DNA of 64,000 nucleotides from Xiphydria camelus (taxonomy: Eukaryota > Arthropoda > Insecta > Hymenoptera > Xiphydriidae): contig OY783195.1 of the NCBI GenBank assembly GCA_963678675.1, positions 32,383,006 through 32,447,005 on the forward strand, read 5' to 3'. Made by a program: the position numbers and the translations under genes. Positions 39,601-52,299 of the stretch are shown one piece after another. Numbering within the stretch: the stretch's first letter is position 1; each line of letters begins with the position of its first letter. The notes under the pieces were generated by a model. That model saw only the letters and a program-made list of their open reading frames with translations, was not told where the DNA came from and searched no databases.

Positions 39601-42600
39601 GCCGATTCCGTAACTCGTTAAAGCTCCAACGACGACTATCGGTAGAGAGAGTGTTGCTCGTATTTTTTCATACTACAAGAAGCACGCGCAACGATACCGA
39701 AATTTGTCGTTAGAGCTTTAACGAGTTTACAGAATCGGCCTACCGAGAAGATTTTAAAGCGTGAGACGTTCCGATGGTTGTTTCACCGATACAACATGAA
39801 TTCCATGTATCGCGTTGCAACGTTGCAAAGTACAAAAATGGAATGAAATAAAGGGAACGCGAATGGATCGAACGAAGCAGAAGTAACCCTCGCGATCTCC
39901 TTCGTTTCAGAACCCCTACCCTCTTTCCCATTTTCCCTACTATCTCTCGTGCGACTCGCGCGAACTTCTCTTCGAAGCCTCAGTGGACCCTTTGATGCTC
40001 GACTAATCTCAATCGTTTCACGGAAATCGATCAACGAGAAGATTTTTCCAAATGCAATGTCAACGTCTGCGTTGCGGACAGACGCAACTTGCTGGATTTT
40101 ATATACAACCGCGGAGAGCATCCGAGTGCAGAGCGAGTCGCACGCGACTAAAAATACGCGACAAGTTCCGCGGATCGCGCGCGAGTACTCACGGCGTAGC
40201 TATGCGCATGCGTCCCACGGTGGGATACCGATACTCGCTGATACTAATGTACGAAGGAGGGCAGTAACCCCGAAAGGGAAACCCCGCGGAACATTGTCCA
40301 AGCCTCTAATTATCGTGAAGGCTGCGTTTCAATTGGTGGCGCGCCACTCGAAGAAAGCCGGAGAGGGTAGTCTCGTGTGGCTCGTGGTCCAGACTGAGTT
40401 TCGAGCACTGCACATTTTTTTTATTCCACAGTGAGCACGAAGATATGCGTACGCTTAGTTTCTTGAACACGGGAAATAAATTCCATCGAAATGAAGAAAC
40501 GTGGCGGTAAAACGTGAGAGCTCGATGCGAGGTGAAAGAAGCCCTGCAAAAGGATCGAGCCTCTCGTTCTTCGGGCATTCGAGTAAAGCTCGTCTTATAT
40601 TGACAAAGACGTCGTCGACTTTCTACTTGTAACCTCGAAATGCTAGGCCAAATGTGGGTCGCAGAGAACGGGCGTAACATGCTTGAAAAATTAACAAACT
40701 TCGGGTCATTCTATTTTCTGTATTTTTTTCGTGCTGATTACGAAAAGCACGGTTATCATCGGGTTGATATTTCAAAAGAAATATAAGATATCGGTGATTT
40801 TATGCGTGAAAAAAAAAAATTGTTCCTATGAAATCACCGAGATCTCAGCGTTCCTTTGATGTTTCCCTGACGAGTCTACGAATTTTTGAATCAGCACGAA
40901 AAAAAAACATCAGACGGAGTGGTCAAGAATTAATTTCGAGAGAATTCGATTTTTGCAAAAAAAAACTTTAAGGTGTATCTATCAATTGAATATAAGTATA
41001 TTTTATACGCATGCCGCAATATTCATATACCGATATCGGCATGAAAATTAAGATGTAAATGCAATACATATATAATTGCACACGACGGGGAGCTCAACCA
41101 CCGACAGTACCTTGAGGACTGATAAACGCTGCGAGGGTAGCGAGGAAAAGGGAGAAGTCGATCGGTCTCCGATTGCAGCCACCCACGCAAAAAACGCCAC
41201 GCGGAGCGAAGCACGGCAAACGGGGTCGTTTGTTTTCTATAATCGGTGAGAAATATTATCGACGCATTTGCAGTGCTGCGCGTTCGCTCGTGCAGGAAGT
41301 ACGGAGGAAGAAAGAGGGAGAGAGAAAACGATCGTACAAGGCGTCGGGACGCTAGCTGACGGCTCGACGATGGCCCTCGGCCAATCGCAAGAACGGCAAG
41401 ACGAATTTAACTGGCGCCCCGCCATTGGCCCGAGGCACTTTCCCGACAACGAGTCGATTTCGTGGCGCGTGCTCTGATTATCATCGAGAGATTATCTAGG
41501 GGAAGAGAGGCTCACGCGCGAGAAAGGGTCATTTCTCTTTCCCCTCTTTCCCCCCCGTCGATGAGAAGGGTTCCCCTTTTCCGGGCAGGTAGCTAATATT
41601 CGAGACAGCTTCGTATGCGTAGGGCGACGCGACGTGCATTGAAATATATATACAGTCGAACCTCGCGCATCGAAACGAATTTGGGATCGGTTCCCTCTGC
41701 TAATTGAACGGAGGTTTCCCTCGCGAGAATCGATCGAAAAGTCGCGGTTTCCGAGACAGATAATTTCGGGGAAGAAAACGAAATGAAATTGACAAGAGAA
41801 AAAAAAAGATAAAGAGCATCGAGATCGTTAACGAGAGATGACGAATCGAGATCAATGGGTGATGATCGCGTCGGAAATAAATCAGCGTCGTTTCGATTGG
41901 CTCATTGCCAATGCACTTTCGAAGACGGTGTACCGAGAGAAACGTTATAGCAGCAACGAAGAAATTTCTCATTAATCGATAGCAACACGAAATTACATAA
42001 CAGAGAAATGATTGTCATCAATGGAGCACCTGGTATGCTTCGATTTCCGCTTATTTTCATAATTAACGTCTACTATTCGTTAATTCCATTACCTTCTTCG
42101 AAGGCTTCGAAAGTATCACAGTTGTCGTCATTTTGGTAGATGCGTCTTTAAAAGTGCGGATCCTCCTCACGAAATTCCTGTCAAGACACTACCACGAAAC
42201 ACTGTGCTTTTTCTCGTTTAAAATTTTTACGGACACCGTACTGCTCCAAATACCCGTTTGTCATTCACACCGACATTATCGCGCTTCCGATTTATTCACT
42301 GGGTATTATTTTATCGCATCCGTAAGACTCGACGAACGATCGCGCCTTCAAAATCGCAAGCAGCGAGAGACGAAGAAACTCAAACTACCACTGACTGCTC
42401 GTCCGGCGTACCTGACGGCGTTTGAGAGGGTAACGGTAAGGGTGTACGCGCGAGCGGTAGATCGCCTGGACAATTAGCCAATCGGCACCCCTCACGGTCA
42501 CCTGACCTACACCGAGGGACGGGCCAATGGAAAATTGGTTATCAATGCTACGGGCGTGTTCACGCGAATGTGTAGGTACACAATCGAATATTTGGCTAAA

Positions 42601-45600
42601 TTGCTTCTCGGTGCCCACGGCATATACAGGGTGATCCAAATTGAACCTTAGGATTTGAATTACGTTTATACATTTATATTTATGTCAGCGGCGCCGTGGA
42701 GGGCATTTGACCGACGTCATATTTCATACCTACTTAACTGCTGAGTCTGTACTTTATACCGATAGCAATACAATTCGGATTCTCTCTTCCAATATTTTGA
42801 TTTTTATTTAGACAGCAAATCTCCTAAAGTTCAATTTGGATCACCCTTTACTTACGCACGCTGCTTTAAACGTTACAATCAAGGATGTATTTTTAGCTGG
42901 ATCGATAACTCTAAGTAAAATACTGTTGGGTTACGATAACGGTGCTTCAGAATCGCGTGGCCTAGAAATGTCGAGGGTCTTTATACGAGGGGAAGGGGAG
43001 AGTCGGGGAAATGCACTCACGTGACTACCTGCTCGTTTAAAATATAATACGTTCAAATTGCGTGCGCGAGGCTCGAGTTCCCGATCAGAGAGAAAGAGTG
43101 TAAATGTCATCCGATAGATATATATACAAGAAATTAATTATATTATAATTAATAGAAAAACAGGATGATCTGATTGCTAAGTCAGAGAAGTGAATTCCTG
43201 CCTGTGAAGCTCCTCTGAATTTAAAAAACAGCTCTGATATTTTTGTAATTCCAACCAATCGAACGATTCCACTCCCAGCGGAAGCAGGAAATCGGAAACC
43301 CATCGCGCGGACGTTCGGACCGAGGAGTTCGAAGCGAGCAGGGGTGGGTGCGCAACCGAGACGATTCGCGCCGGAACCGGATCCGAGAACCGCGACGGCG
43401 CAACCACCGCAGGCGTCGGTCTGCGGGTCGAGACTGAGCGAAGGGTGGCTTCAGACGTCGCGTCGCGCGCGCGAGCCGGCGGTGGTTGCGTGTCGGAGGC
43501 CATCAACTCCGGGGGTTGGGTTGGCGCCGCGAGATATCGACCCATTACGCACCCCCGCTCGCCTGCGGCGGCCGGCCGAACCATCCCCGCGCCGTTCGGG
43601 AAAATACGAGAGTCTGAGGGATTGAAGATGCGATGAGAGTTTCGCGTAAAAATCCGCCGCGCGTGTGCACGTACCTCGCGCTAAATCGGTTTAGAACGGA
43701 GAAGTCTGATCGCAAATCGCATCACGAGAAATCCACTATCCTTAATCCGTTCGTCCCCGATCGCCGCGCGCGCGTTGTATCGAATAAATCATTCTCACGT
43801 TCATCTGCAGCCGAATGTTTGACCTGTCTGCGACCGGTCTGTTGTGGCTACGCGAAAGATGTTTGTCGAATGGTGTACACGCACTGGCGCGACTGATAAC
43901 AACGCACGATTTACGCGCGAACGGTGTTGTTTGCATAACAGCAGCTCGATGCATTCGAAACGATTGCGAAATGTCTCGTGTACCTTGAAGCGTCGCACCG
44001 TAATATCCTCGTGGGCGAATTGAAAGACACGCCACCCCCCCCCCCCCCCTGGCAGAAAGCTTCTGCGCTTCTTCTTCCCCGATCGCGAGAGAGCGTGGTA
44101 CAGCCGCCGCCGCGCCGGTCCGACCTGCCGCTCAAATCCCATAAGACGGGGGGACGGGTGAAAGATGCCGGGGGTACCACGGTTTTCGGGAAATCCTGGT
44201 ATGGACGAAAAGAACAATTTCCCACTCTACCAGGTAGGCGCGACCCTCCTCTCCGACCGTTTTGGGGTGTTTTACCTTTATTGGACGAAGGGGACCGAAT
44301 GTACCGTAAGTTCTTGCTACGGCGAGGTAATAATGCAGGAACGGTGAGCAGAGTTGCGACTACTCGCGCGTAATGTTTCATATGAGCGATATAAAATATC
44401 GCTATTGCGCGCTACTACGCAATGAAATCGAATCGGCGCTAAATTTCACAAATTATTACCGTTAAGAAATTATAGTCAAAGTTTCAATACGAGTACTACC
44501 TAGTAGAAGCATATGTTAAATCTGACCTGATATTTATCCAAACTCTAAGCGCATTATGCACCGCTCAACGATTGCGCGTAAAATATCCCCGACTCTTCGT
44601 CCTTCGATCACCGAGGCGAATATCCGCGACAGCGAGATGCGATGCTGCGTTCCTTCGCCGTCGGCGTCGGGACGGCGAAGGGCGTCCGATATACACGCGT
44701 TTCGCTATCTCTTCAAGCAACAAAACGTGTCTTAAAGTGGTACAAGGACGACCTCTCCTCTTATCCGTCGAGTGCCTTGAATTTCTGAGGATCATCGAGA
44801 CTGCCTACCGCTCCTCTCCGCCTTTTTTATCTGCGTTATACGTCAAGATGACACGGGTCGCATTTTCTATAAGGGTTATTTCAATTGTAGTGGTAACGAA
44901 AAAAGTGAACGTTATCGACGGTGCGTTATTTTATTCAACGGATGTACGTTTGGAAAAATCCATCGTATTCCTGTAGAAAATAGAATTAAGTCTCTCTATC
45001 TCTCTCGTCTATTTCCACAGTGAATCTTTCGATCGTCTCAACCCCTTCCAATTATCGTCCAATCGCGAAAGACCGTTACAATAAAATCCTCGACGTCTAC
45101 CGCCGAAATTACCGGGTCGTCGACACGATGACGAAGATCGCAAAACAGTCTCGCGCGATTTGAATCTAATTCCGCGAGATTCGAGGCGACGTGTATCGAG
45201 AGTACGAATTGGACACGCGAGTTTCTCAGCGTCGACAGCGCGGGGTGCATTTGACCCCTGACCACCGGCAACGAGGCTTAACGAATCTCATCGTACCACG
45301 ATGCCGCACCGCCGCGCGCGCTGCCCCGCAATAAATTCAACCCACCCCGTCAGCGGTATTATTAGACCGAGAATCGTCGAATCACGACGTTTTATCGATG
45401 CGGGGAGTCTCGGTCCTGACGACCACCCCCTTTTCTCTCACCCAAGGCGACTCGAGGATCGTCGCACCCCGCCGAAAGCGAAATCAGACGAATCGATAGT
45501 CGATGAAATCGCGATCCGTGCGGAATTTTTTTAATGGGGCTCACATTCACGCGCGTTTAAGAGTTCACGAAAAAAAGGGTGTAAATGCTGATTTACCGTG

Positions 45601-48600
45601 GAAGTAATTCACGGTGCGAATAAACGAGCGGTGGATGCGCGGAATTTCTCGAGCGCTCGGCATGCCGGCTCGAGATCCGTTCCCGATCCTCGGCAGCTTC
45701 CCAAAAATACCCCGCGGTAGAAACTCACCAGCGCTGCGCGCTCCCTCTTTTCTCTCGGCCGGCGAGTTCCTTTTGCGACGAAAACTCCGACGGACGAGCG
45801 ACTGTGAGCCGACAATAAGCAACTAGGAAAATGCGATTCCGCGAAGCGACGGGGAGGGTTCGCACCATCCCTCTTTACCTCGCTCTACCAGCCGAGACCA
45901 TTGAGACTCGTAATGCCGAAATATCGTTAAACTATCGTTATTGAGATTGAATTGCACGATATCCGACGATGAAAAAATAAACGTATCGCCCGCCCGATCA
46001 AACAGCTGTAGCCAGCGATGAATCGACGGCACCTGCACTCGAATAAGGAACCCAAGTCTCGCATCTCGAATAGAAGTCAAAGTCATCGAAAAGCGGGACC
46101 CGGATAACCTACTCGGCGTTCGAACGAGCGTAACCGGCGCACATCGGGTGCCGTCGGGAACAGAAAGAGACGGAGTAGGGGAGCATTCGACTCTCGTTGA
46201 GAGAGCAGTCAACGAGCGAGGGACCACGAAATCGTAGCATCTCTCGACGAGTCCTCGGAGAACCGGCAGTGGAGATTCTACTCGGCCCTCCGAAATAGAC
46301 GACTTCCTGAACTCATTCCTCCGTCTCTCGACCTCCCCCCCTCTCTCTCTCTCCGTTTTCTACCCTCGAAATTACACGCGCGGCGGATATACTCGTCGTT
46401 TTGTCCCGAGCGCGCACGCCGCATCGAAGCCGAAAGGAGAAACGTCGAGAAGCCGAGGTAGGATAAAACGAAGCGTTCGCCCCGCGGCCCGCACTCGTGT
46501 TCTTCGCGACCCGTCCCCATAGAGAACTACATACTCGCGCAATAAACACTCGTTCCGAGTGCATCCTCCTCGAGATTCCGACGAGTAGCGCGTCTGCTCG
46601 CGTATATAGCGGGTGCACAAAAGCGGCAGGTATACGCGCGAGTGAGTACTCGTCGTCGAAGATGTACGACGCTAGAGGCCGGGCGCTCGCGTACTCTAAA
46701 ATAACCCCTGGACCCGGAAAGCACGTGGAAACGCGAGACGCACGCGACGCGATAGTCGATCTGACGCAACGTCGCGAGATCTAAATTTCTCTGTGTCGAA
46801 GGAGCCTGTCGCGCTGAGACGAGTAGAATACGATACGCGATCAGGCGAGGGGATCTGGACGAATGAAAGAGAAGCCATTTCTGAAAAGTAGGACAGAAGT
46901 GGGTGTCGTCCATAGGTGTGTTCTCGCGAGTGGAACGTATACGTTCGGTTATTAGCTCAAGAAATACACGCGTTTCCGGACAAGTCCTGGAAACGAATGC
47001 GTCGATAGACGAGGTCACGCCGTATATCGAAGATCAGGGGATCGATTCTCACAATAGGCTGAAGAAATAAGATTCCTTTCGCGATGGGGTCCAATTCAAG
47101 CGTTGAAAGAGTGTATCGATTATTTCTCTCCCGCCTTTTCTCTTATAATCACATTCGTTATTTTTCTTTCATCGCTGATAAATCTGTTCTCGATGCGCAT
47201 TTGTAGAAAAGAGATTCCTTTCCTCGCGCTCGGAAATATCACGCGCCTCCGCCGACTCGACGATCTCTCTTCTCCGGGTAGGAAAAAGAGGGGCGACACG
47301 TTAAACGATTCGCGCACAATTTACAGTAGCGTCGGGCAAACCGTAAATTGAATTTTCGGGAGACGGGTTTTCTAATTCGCCGACCGGTTCGCCCACGATG
47401 ACATTTCGTTCGACTCGAACGACCAGTCCTCGTCGTGTCATTCGCCTTTCTAATCAGCCGTGACGACGAGATCGACATTCAAAATCGGTTGAAATTCTCT
47501 CTTTTCAACGGATCGTCGAGACTCTGACCGCGAGGCTTCCGTTAACGTGGACGTCGATCAAGTTCGCTGCGGTTTTTATTGCCGTCCTTGCGATTAGAGG
47601 GTCAACCGGATGTCATCTGTTTCCGGCGCGGATAAGACCGCGGAGGCTTGTTAAAATCTCGACGATACACGTCGTGCGTTTTTTTTTGTAAGTTTCATTT
47701 CAAGTCGCCGACAATTCTCCCACGCGATTTACACGAAAAATTATACCGCTGCCGCACAAGTCCGAAGGTGGGTCGGGTTTCGCAACGATGAGGATAAAGA
47801 GAGAGGAGGAGAGAAAATTGCAGAGGCGAAAAACGAAGGCGGACCGGAAGGATGAGGCGCGTGTCGACCGACGAGAAGGTGTCAGTCAACCCTCGAAAAG
47901 CGCAACTGCCGAGTCGCCACTATTCGATAATCGTTCGATGCAAAAATGTCGCCGTCAGCGATTTCGCGCGCGCGGTCGCTTCGCACGCTACTTCCAGGGC
48001 GTTAGACGAGTCGCGGCGGCCTGAATTCGAGGCTTTCGGGACTCCGTGACACGATTCCCGGCGATGGGATCGATCGATCGGTGAAAAAATGCTGATGTCG
48101 ATCAACGGGATGTACTTCGCGAAATTCGTCGTGCTCACCGATCCGTTACACAAACGGGTGCGTCTCCTCCGCCGCGTTATGTATGTATATTCAGAAGAGG
48201 CGGGATGCGCGTAACTCTACACCGTTACGTTAACGAAGAAAAGCTAGGTGCCTCGTCGTTGATTTCAAACAGAGAGAGTGTGCGATATAATCGCGGTTGC
48301 TTCTCGGATGTGCGAGGGTCATCTATCGGTAACCAAAGCCGATTCTGGCACATACTGGAACCACTAGGCTTAAGGGTTGAAGCGCGAGGATGAAGCCGGT
48401 GCAAAATGCGGAGTATCGTGTTCCGTCCTGGATTTATCTCGTCTGGTCGCCGGTGGAGGATAAAACAATTACGCAATGGCACGCATACGCGATCGCGTAT
48501 TATTATCACGCGTGGAAAAAACACGCGTGTAGTGGCTCGTGTATCCGCACGTGGTGTGTATTGTGCGCGGGTCACACGGAAAAAAGGAGCACGCGCAGCG

Positions 48601-51600
48601 CGACGTCGACAACGACGATGATGATGCCGTTCACGTCCGAGTGGGTAATTAAAAAATTGCACAAGGCCGAAACGATGAAGAGGCTCGTCCGAATGTCGCC
48701 GGTGGCTCGACGTTACAGTTTCAAAGACTTCCCTCCTCGACGATGCGCGAGTACTCGTCGCGCCGCGTACAGAAATACCGTATATATAGATTTCGATTTT
48801 CCTGCGGATATTCACGGGATATTCGAAAGAGATCAAAAGTCTTCGGAATATTCCCACTTCGATTTAAGGTTCCTTTCTCCAGCTCAAGAGGCTGATCGTT
48901 CGAACGAATCGGAGAAGCATTTGGAGGGAAAACAAGGAGCGAAAGAGGAGGAATCGTAAAAATTTAGTCACCGCGCCCGATGAACGGCACTGATCCCTGA
49001 CAAACACTCGTAAACATTAAGCCGTGGTTCGTAGAAGCTTGAAACGACCGAAACGAGGGGTCGTAAAAATTAAACTTCCATCTCTGCGATATAAATGAGA
49101 ACGCAGCTGGCTGAGTACAGGTATTCGAAGGTGGAAATTTCCTTCGCGTTCGATAGAAAGTGTAGAATTAGCGTGAAATGTTCAAATAAGATTTTCGAAA
49201 TTTCAATTTTTAGCAACGCGTCAAAGGGTACCGCGCGCGTTTTGAGTACATATTTTTCTTCGCGCTGGAAAAATCAGCTGCGGTGGAACGAACGACAAAG
49301 GGAGGGACCGTAAAAATATACTCCGCGTGAGTCCGTTGCACGCCGTAAATGCCCGGAACACTCATAAATATTTGATCCGAGTTCGTATGCGAGTACGAGA
49401 CGAGCCGAGTCCGAGTCGGCGAGACGAATCGAAATGTACCTGTACACTCTTTAAAAATGCCGACGAAAGGGTTCCCGCGTTCGCTTGACGGGGAGCGGAG
49501 GGGAAGTGTTGAGAGCCCCTGCCGTGTAAAAGCACGTGTGTGGTCCTCTGGTCAGTCTCGGCTCTCAGCTTCTCTCTGGCTGAGGGTCGCGCGGGTAAAG
49601 ACGGTATTGCGCAAAATAAAATCCTGATCCGCGTCCAACCGGTATCGCACGGACGATAGTTGGGTACTTCTCCGGCAGAGCCGTTTAACGTTTCGTACGC
49701 AAGTAGCAGTAGCGTTCGCGTATTGGAAGAATATTTTTGGAGCTTAAATATTATATAATATATATATATATATATATGCCTTGACTGAAAATAAACGTAT
49801 GAAGGAAACGTCGAGTCACCCACGCAAACGCGGCGCTAATTTTTGTTTCAAGAGTTCTAAATATAAAGCTTCTCTCCGCTATCCCGATAACCGAGCTCGC
49901 GTGTATCGCTCGTCTCTTCGCGTTGCCAGTCGGCGATGCTGGGAAGTACGAGCGATCCGGTGAGACGAATTGAAACTGGTTGATCTGAAGTCGATGCTTC
50001 TGCGTGAATTCGATGCAACGCGGTACATGGGGTCATCACAGGACGCGCGGTCGAGCCGATGGGATTCCCCCTTCTCGACGGTAGGGAATCCCCTGCCTAT
50101 ACGGGATGGAATAGGCACGGTTGATCGCTGCATCCGTAGCCTAGCGAGGAGGGGGTAACGAGATTGGTCGAGCGAGGGGTTCGGAGAGAGGTTCTAGATT
50201 TAGTGGCCCGGGGGTCTTTAGTAGGGGCTGGGAGAAAGGGCGGATCTTCATTTCACGAATTGTATAAGAGAAACCGGACTCGATAAATCGTCGGAAACCC
50301 GAAATCCCATTAAAATAGGGAGCAGCTATGGAATTAGATTTTTTCTCCTCGCCGCCTTGTATTCTACTCTATATTATAGACTTTTTTTCATACGCACGCT
50401 AAAAAAAATTGGTTTCCCTCGAAGAAATATCGCGGGTCAAGTGCAAGAATAAAATATGTCTGGCGGTGCACCGCAAGGTTGACTTACGCGCGATCAGGCG
50501 ATCGCGTGGTGATTTCACGGCGAGAGTAGCGTCCGACAATTTTTACGAAGGCGTGACGTCGGTATAATATGTGACGCCTAGCGAGCCGTAAGATTATTCG
50601 GGGAAGAGGAAGCTTAATTTACGTCGTTTCTCGATTGCATCGCATTCGAATAAACTCGAATGGGGTATTCGGATGAGCTTTAGATCTGGCGACAGAATGA
50701 TCGGTAAGCACGGTGATTTGCTAATTACCGAAAGCATCGATAAATATAACGAGTAGGAGTTATGTCACGCGTAAATTGAGTCATTATCAGTTTGGCCCTA
50801 ACGACCATTAGAAGAACGTTAGTCAGGGATCAATCAACCGCTCCATCTGAAGCCACTTTCTCGCCAGCGACTGCCAGGTTCGTTCATCGTGCGAACACTT
50901 CATAAGAGTTCGATACAATGCCGAATAATGGACACGATAATTAGCCTTTGAATTAACCACATAAGCGAGACCTACGCGTATGACCACATTCAATGGATCC
51001 ATACGGATGAATAATGATCGATCAGTGCGCGCAGTTTTGCCCGAGCCATGTCGAGTCGAACTCTCTCTGTAGTGTGAATGGATTTCCAACGGGTACCTCA
51101 TCTCGAGATCTTTCGCACAAGGGTCGATTCACAACAGACGAATCGACTCGGTACGCAGTTCAGCCGAAGCCGCACCGGACCCCTACAGAGTCTAATCCTC
51201 CAGTGTGAATCAACCCTGAGCAGCCCCTCGTCTCGAGGTTTCTCCCGTCTCTTTGTGCGGCGGGACGAACCTCGCCGTGACCGTTTCGAAGAGACCTCGA
51301 GAACACCTTTCGTCATCCCAATCTTCAAGGTACCGAGCTCGGTCACGCTTTTAACACCTGCAGACCGCGTCCGCGCGCACTGGTTTCTTCCGAGCTTCCC
51401 TCTTCGTCTTCCACTCATCGTTGGCTATACCCAACGCTATAGCACTCGCTCGTCGTCGCACATCGACTTGCTTCGGGGCTTCGAACTTCGCAACGGGTCT
51501 CTTTTCTACGAGTACAGGCGCGGCCATCGACCCGCGTTAATGTCTTCCAAGCGCGCGAGGAAAGTGTTCAAATACACAAGTCAAGTCCGTGTGGCACTCA

Positions 51601-52299
51601 GCACCCGGCCTTCCCAGGTTTCCGTTATCGCCTGGCTCGCGGGTCGTACCCCCGGATAGACTCTTCCTCGCGTGGGCGAGTCGTTCGACTACCTGACCAG
51701 GTAGTGTGCAAAGTATTGCGGACTGAGTACTTATCCGTGGACATACCTATCTACTTATCCCCGATAGAGTCCTTGTCCATGTACCAATGGCGAAGAGCTT
51801 GACCGAAGGGGACGCCGTACAGGTCGTTCGTACGACGATCGCTGAGTCTACTTTGTGCGATACGTATACAGAATACCAGAACTTCTCTAGCTCAGACTTT
51901 ATAATATTTAGATTGGACGCATTGAGATTTCTGACCATTTCGAATTTTCCAGAGTTCCTCGACGACTGGACCCCGTGATCCAGCCCACCCGTCGATCGAA
52001 CATCTCATCGATCCGCATACATAGATTGTCGGCTATCGACACGCGCTACGGAACTTGGATAAAAGCGAGATAAACAGTTGCGCACGAAGAACAGTGGCTT
52101 CTACCTTGAGATTGTGCGCGATCTGCCGGATGTAGTAAAGATCCAAATCCTGAAGGATCTCGATCTTGCCGGGACAAGCGGCGTTTCCGGCGGGCGGAGA
52201 ATTCTCGCTGCTGCTGTGGCGATTCCTGACGGCGACGGTTTCCGATTTCTTCGGGTCCCGCAGGCTCAACGTCGCCAGTGGGGGAAAGCACGAATCCAT
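30624..52299 (-). CDS. RTKN: Rhotekin, Rho GTPase effector (8 coding exons)
   Basis: Exons 5' to 3': 52299-52105, 33320-33130, 33009-32803, 32703-32524, 32048-31954, 31646-31432, 31306-31036, 30829-30624; 519 residues, all phases consistent (human about 560). Rhotekin binds GTP-bound Rho and acts in cytokinesis, septin and actin organisation. Visible in order: LDLYYIRQIAHNLK then EQKIEVEIKMREGSARLLAA and ERMSAYMAELQRRK (the HR1/REM Rho-binding domain); SELRVPLMWRDSDHFKNRGD and VDRALTDISF (anillin-type homology domain); FELTLEIYSH; THDLVINNL; LPLFGHFCCRLAAQPECV; a PH domain ending DSGEEAQRWLRHLATHGKDH with RWKHAAESI; then RQGSLYDETPL and a Ser-rich tail with SLRSRSLSTNGPRKLS. The first coding exon lies about 18.8 kb from the second. 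It is assigned because LYYIRQIAHNLK joins EYDLEQKIEVE exactly as in the family. Alternative first exons within the intron cannot be excluded. Confidence 0.94.
35170..35321. repeat. Imperfect inverted repeat of about 150 bp
   Basis: GGTCTCATTGGTTTGATA (35170-35187) faces TATCAAACGATGGGACC (35305-35321) with two mismatches and a one-base gap. Between them, GACCCCTGG and CTAGGGGTT also pair. It could be a small decayed fold-back element. Confidence 0.45.
39600..39740. repeat. 141-bp imperfect hairpin
   Basis: The arms start GGCCGATTC and end GAATCGGCC; both contain CTCGTTAAAGCTC followed by AACGAC (left 39601 onward, right read back from 39740). Pairing continues more weakly through TATCGGTA and CGATACCG. 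The size and nested bulges suit a fold-back MITE or a structured RNA. No open frame of note. Confidence 0.75.
40724..40907. repeat. 184-bp inverted-repeat element with T-tract ends
   Basis: Outer repeat TTTTTTTCGTGCTGATT (40724-40740) is mirrored by AATCAGCACG plus an A tract (40889-40907). An inner repeat ATCGGTGATTTTAT (near 40790) pairs with ATGAAATCACCGAGAT (near 40828). This looks like a small nonautonomous fold-back element. Confidence 0.65.
41651..41676 (+). repeat. Possible pogo/Tigger-like terminal repeat remnant
   Basis: TACAGTCGAACCTCGCGC resembles the CAGTCGAACCTCG ends common in pogo/Tigger elements of insects. The opposite end was not found within a few kilobases. Confidence 0.3.
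42627..42848. mobile_element. Tc1/mariner-type MITE, 222 bp
   Basis: Left end CAGGGTGATCCAAATTGAAC with CTTAGGATTTG is mirrored at the right end (CAAATCTCC, then AAAGTTCAATTTGG and ATCACCCTT). Both ends are flanked by TA (42625-42626 and 42849-42850), the target site of Tc1/mariner elements. No transposase frame fits in 222 bp, so it is nonautonomous. Confidence 0.8.
44035..44049 (+). repeat. Run of 15 C residues
   Basis: A plain mononucleotide tract (44035-44049) in rhotekin intron 1. It is prone to length error in assembly. Confidence 0.9.
49751..49777 (+). repeat. (TA)n microsatellite
   Basis: Alternating T and A over about 27 bases, interrupted once near its start; within rhotekin intron 1. 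Confidence 0.85.
50061..50093. promoter_or_regulatory. Pair of perfect kappa-B motifs in opposite orientation
   Basis: GGGATTCCCC (50061-50070) and GGGAATCCCC (50084-50093) both fit the NF-kappa-B/Rel consensus and form an inverted repeat around a short spacer. They lie in rhotekin intron 1, about 2 kb downstream of its first coding exon. Rel-family binding (Dorsal, Dif, Relish in insects) is inference. Confidence 0.5.

Larger units (their letters stand above)
33321..52104 (-). other. Rhotekin intron 1, about 18.8 kb
   Basis: From the donor CTCAAG|GTAGAAG at 52104 to the acceptor CGTCCATAG at 33321. The interval is mostly GC- and CpG-rich, and its many long frames are Arg/Ser-rich and unconvincing. 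No nested gene was recognised on either strand. It holds several inverted-repeat elements and a paired kappa-B motif, listed separately, and short low-complexity runs. Alternative promoters of rhotekin may lie here. Confidence 0.75.

Noticed and set aside
48390..48959. 189-codon plus-strand frame
   Set aside because: No family resemblance, and competing frames on both strands are equally long.
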